From Neoarius graeffei (lineage: Eukaryota; Chordata; Actinopteri; Siluriformes; Ariidae), in the NCBI RefSeq assembly GCF_027579695.1, contig NC_083569.1, forward strand, positions 77,115,149 to 77,179,148: a stretch of 64,000 nucleotides of DNA. The letters are read 5' to 3'. The notes under the pieces were generated by a model. That model was given only the letters and a program-made list of their open reading frames with translations, did no database searches and was not told the origin of the DNA. How positions within the stretch are numbered: the stretch's first letter is position 1; the number at the start of each line of letters is the position of its first letter. The position numbers and the translations under genes are program-made. Below, one piece after another: positions 63,914 through 64,000 of this stretch.

Positions 63914-64000
63914 GGGCGGCACGGTGGTGTAGTGGTTAGCGCTGTTGCCTCACAGCAAGAAGGTCCGGGTTCGAGCCCCGTGGCCGGCGAGGGCCTTTCT
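63914..64000 (+). mobile_element. SINE family A, copy 10 (cut by window end)
   Basis: GGGCGGCACGGTGGTGTAGT and GGTCCGGGTTCGAGCCCCGT, the tRNA-like head; the rest lies outside. Confidence 0.9.

Overview
This window is eukaryotic, almost certainly from a teleost fish. It holds one host gene, cyclin B3 (ccnb3), read left to right. I assembled eleven coding exons (11092 to 62671) and one noncoding first exon (ending at 10769) by eye, using splice consensus and phase. The joined frame is open for 405 codons and ends in TGA. It carries a basic N-terminus, a phenylalanine-type destruction box, and the two cyclin folds with the MRGIL helix. All exons are canonical GT-AG and their phases match. About 1.2 kb of coding sequence is spread over about 51.6 kb, so roughly 97-98 percent of the gene body is intron. 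A catfish-like or other otophysan source would fit the repeat families, but that is an impression from memory.

Region by region: 1-10500 is upstream DNA with L2 LINE tails, four Tc1-like elements or fragments and tRNA-derived SINEs. The promoter at 10500-10662 has four CCAAT boxes and two CHR-like motifs, a G2/M arrangement. Introns 1 to 3 (10770-18570) hold a SINE split by a MITE, a two-gene DNA transposon remnant carrying a THAP domain and a YqaJ-family-like N-terminus, a 727-bp foldback element, two MITEs with Myb/SANT-like fragments, and a separate THAP exon relic. Intron 5 (18933-25548) holds a second MITE copy, a tandem array rich in nuclear-receptor half-sites, an L2 tail and a Tc1 composite. 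Intron 8 (26878-32515) has a Tc1 element and an L2 LINE 3' end. Intron 9 (32672-41245) has two more members of the THAP/YqaJ-like transposon group, several SINEs and a third MITE copy. Intron 10 (41396-55021) has a THAP element, a nest four elements deep, a LINE 3' end, a tandem repeat, and a Tc1 element with both ends. Intron 11 (55153-62604) holds a Tc1 element with an almost intact L2/CR1-clade LINE inside it. A short 3' UTR with polyadenylation signals follows, then ordinary flank.

How it works together: the host locus encodes a B-type cyclin expected to activate CDK1 in dividing cells and especially in female meiosis. The promoter motifs agree with cell-cycle control. Everything else is transposon-derived. 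Some of it touches the gene directly: a microsatellite forms the polypyrimidine tract of exon 11, and an L2 tail lies 15-20 bases before exon 12. The most unusual material is the group of elements whose termini share a TGACGTCA-like site and whose remnants encode a THAP domain at one end and a YqaJ-family-like protein start at the other.
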